A DNA stretch of 14,348 nucleotides from Bacteroidota bacterium (GTDB lineage: Bacteria > Bacteroidota > Bacteroidia > Bacteroidales > UBA1402). Under the pieces are notes generated by a model, which had not been told where the DNA came from, made no database searches, and saw only the letters and a program-made list of their open reading frames with translations. How positions within the stretch are numbered: position 1 is the stretch's first letter; the number at the start of each line of letters is the position of its first letter. The stretch spans positions 1 through 14,348 of the forward strand of contig JAUZOU010000034.1 of NCBI GenBank assembly GCA_030706285.1. Reading direction: 5' to 3'. Positions 14,171-14,348 of the stretch are shown here, piece by piece. A program made the position numbers and the translations under genes.

Positions 14171-14348
14171 ATGAATAAAAAAATCCGTACGGGCTTTTTC
14201 GGAGGCTCGTTCAACCCAGTTCATAAAGGGCAGCTCGGACTAGCCGACTTCATTCTGGAACACGGCTATGTCGACGAAGTTTGGTTTGTGGTCAGCCCAA
14301 AAAATCCGCTGAAAGCCACGGCCGATCCCATCGAGGCCCAGCAACGCC
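14171..14348 (+). CDS. nadD: Nicotinate-nucleotide adenylyltransferase (partial, N-terminal 59 residues)
   Basis: An enzyme that makes nicotinate adenine dinucleotide from nicotinate mononucleotide and ATP in NAD synthesis. Only the first 59 codons lie in the window; the frame is open at the edge. The sequence MNKKIRTGFFGGSFNPVHKG fits the family's phosphate-binding N-terminus (GG(S/T)F(D/N)P(I/V)H), and DEVWFVVSPKNPLK matches the next conserved strand and loop. The usual (H/T)xGH motif, which contacts ATP phosphates, here reads HKGQ, with Gln21 (codon CAG at 14231-14233) in place of the second His. It lies six bases after gmk. Identification is secure from the N-terminus, but the activity cannot be judged without the rest. 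Confidence 0.9.
   Translation, partial: MNKKIRTGFFGGSFNPVHKGQLGLADFILEHGYVDEVWFVVSPKNPLKATADPIEAQQR

Noticed and set aside
1..14348. tRNA, rRNA, CRISPR, insertion sequence, phage or toxin-antitoxin elements
   Set aside because: No cloverleaf-like sequence, repeated array, transposase motif, terminal inverted repeat pair or small paired genes were seen; the gaps are short and explained by promoters and hairpins.

Overview
The window looks like chromosomal DNA of a Bacteroidota bacterium, most likely order Bacteroidales. Three things point there: the gene order tsaB / DUF4290 / murA / rimM / M23-like / dxr / rseP, a divergent yicC-gmk-nadD block, and promoter elements of the TAnnTTTG type. The genus cannot be fixed from the sequence alone. 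No RNA gene, CRISPR array, transposase, phage gene or attachment site was seen. The longest stretch without a gene is about 200 bases.

Left part (1-5584, all minus strand): a three-gene carbohydrate locus. In order of transcription it holds a GH28 polygalacturonase-type lipoprotein (5584-4142), a secreted six-hairpin ((alpha/alpha)6-barrel) glycosidase-like protein of uncertain family (4065-1846), and a large secreted multidomain protein (1813 to beyond base 1) with a beta-rich N-terminal part, a Rossmann-like alpha/beta region and two chitobiase C-terminal (CHB_HEX_C-like) repeats. Gaps of 76 and 32 bp fit one operon. A GH28 gene at its head suggests pectin or another galacturonic-acid-containing glycan as substrate. 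No SusC/SusD pair, sensor or regulator lies inside the window. A near-palindrome that encloses a TAnnTTTG box lies just upstream of the GH28 gene and is the best candidate control site.

Middle part (5707-12582, minus strand): housekeeping genes. A perfect 10-bp-arm hairpin (5707-5733) separates them from the glycosidase locus. In order of transcription they are tsaB (tRNA t6A modification), a DUF4290 gene, murA (peptidoglycan precursor), rimM (30S maturation), then, after a terminator-like hairpin and a possible second promoter, a LytM/M23-like membrane protein with lost catalytic residues, dxr (isoprenoid precursors) and rseP (site-2 protease). The theme is envelope building and translation.

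Right part (12709-14348, plus strand): yicC, gmk and a truncated nadD in tight head-to-tail order, diverging from tsaB across a 126-bp region that carries one TACTTTTG box on each strand.

Most of the window is ordinary core genome. The points worth a second look are residue-level departures in known families (the GH28 active-site His, M23 metal ligands, MurA Cys to Asp, NadD HxGH to HxGQ), the poorly classified glycosidase, the unusual secreted multidomain protein, and the putative operator in front of the glycan locus. I saw no convincing wholly new multi-gene system.
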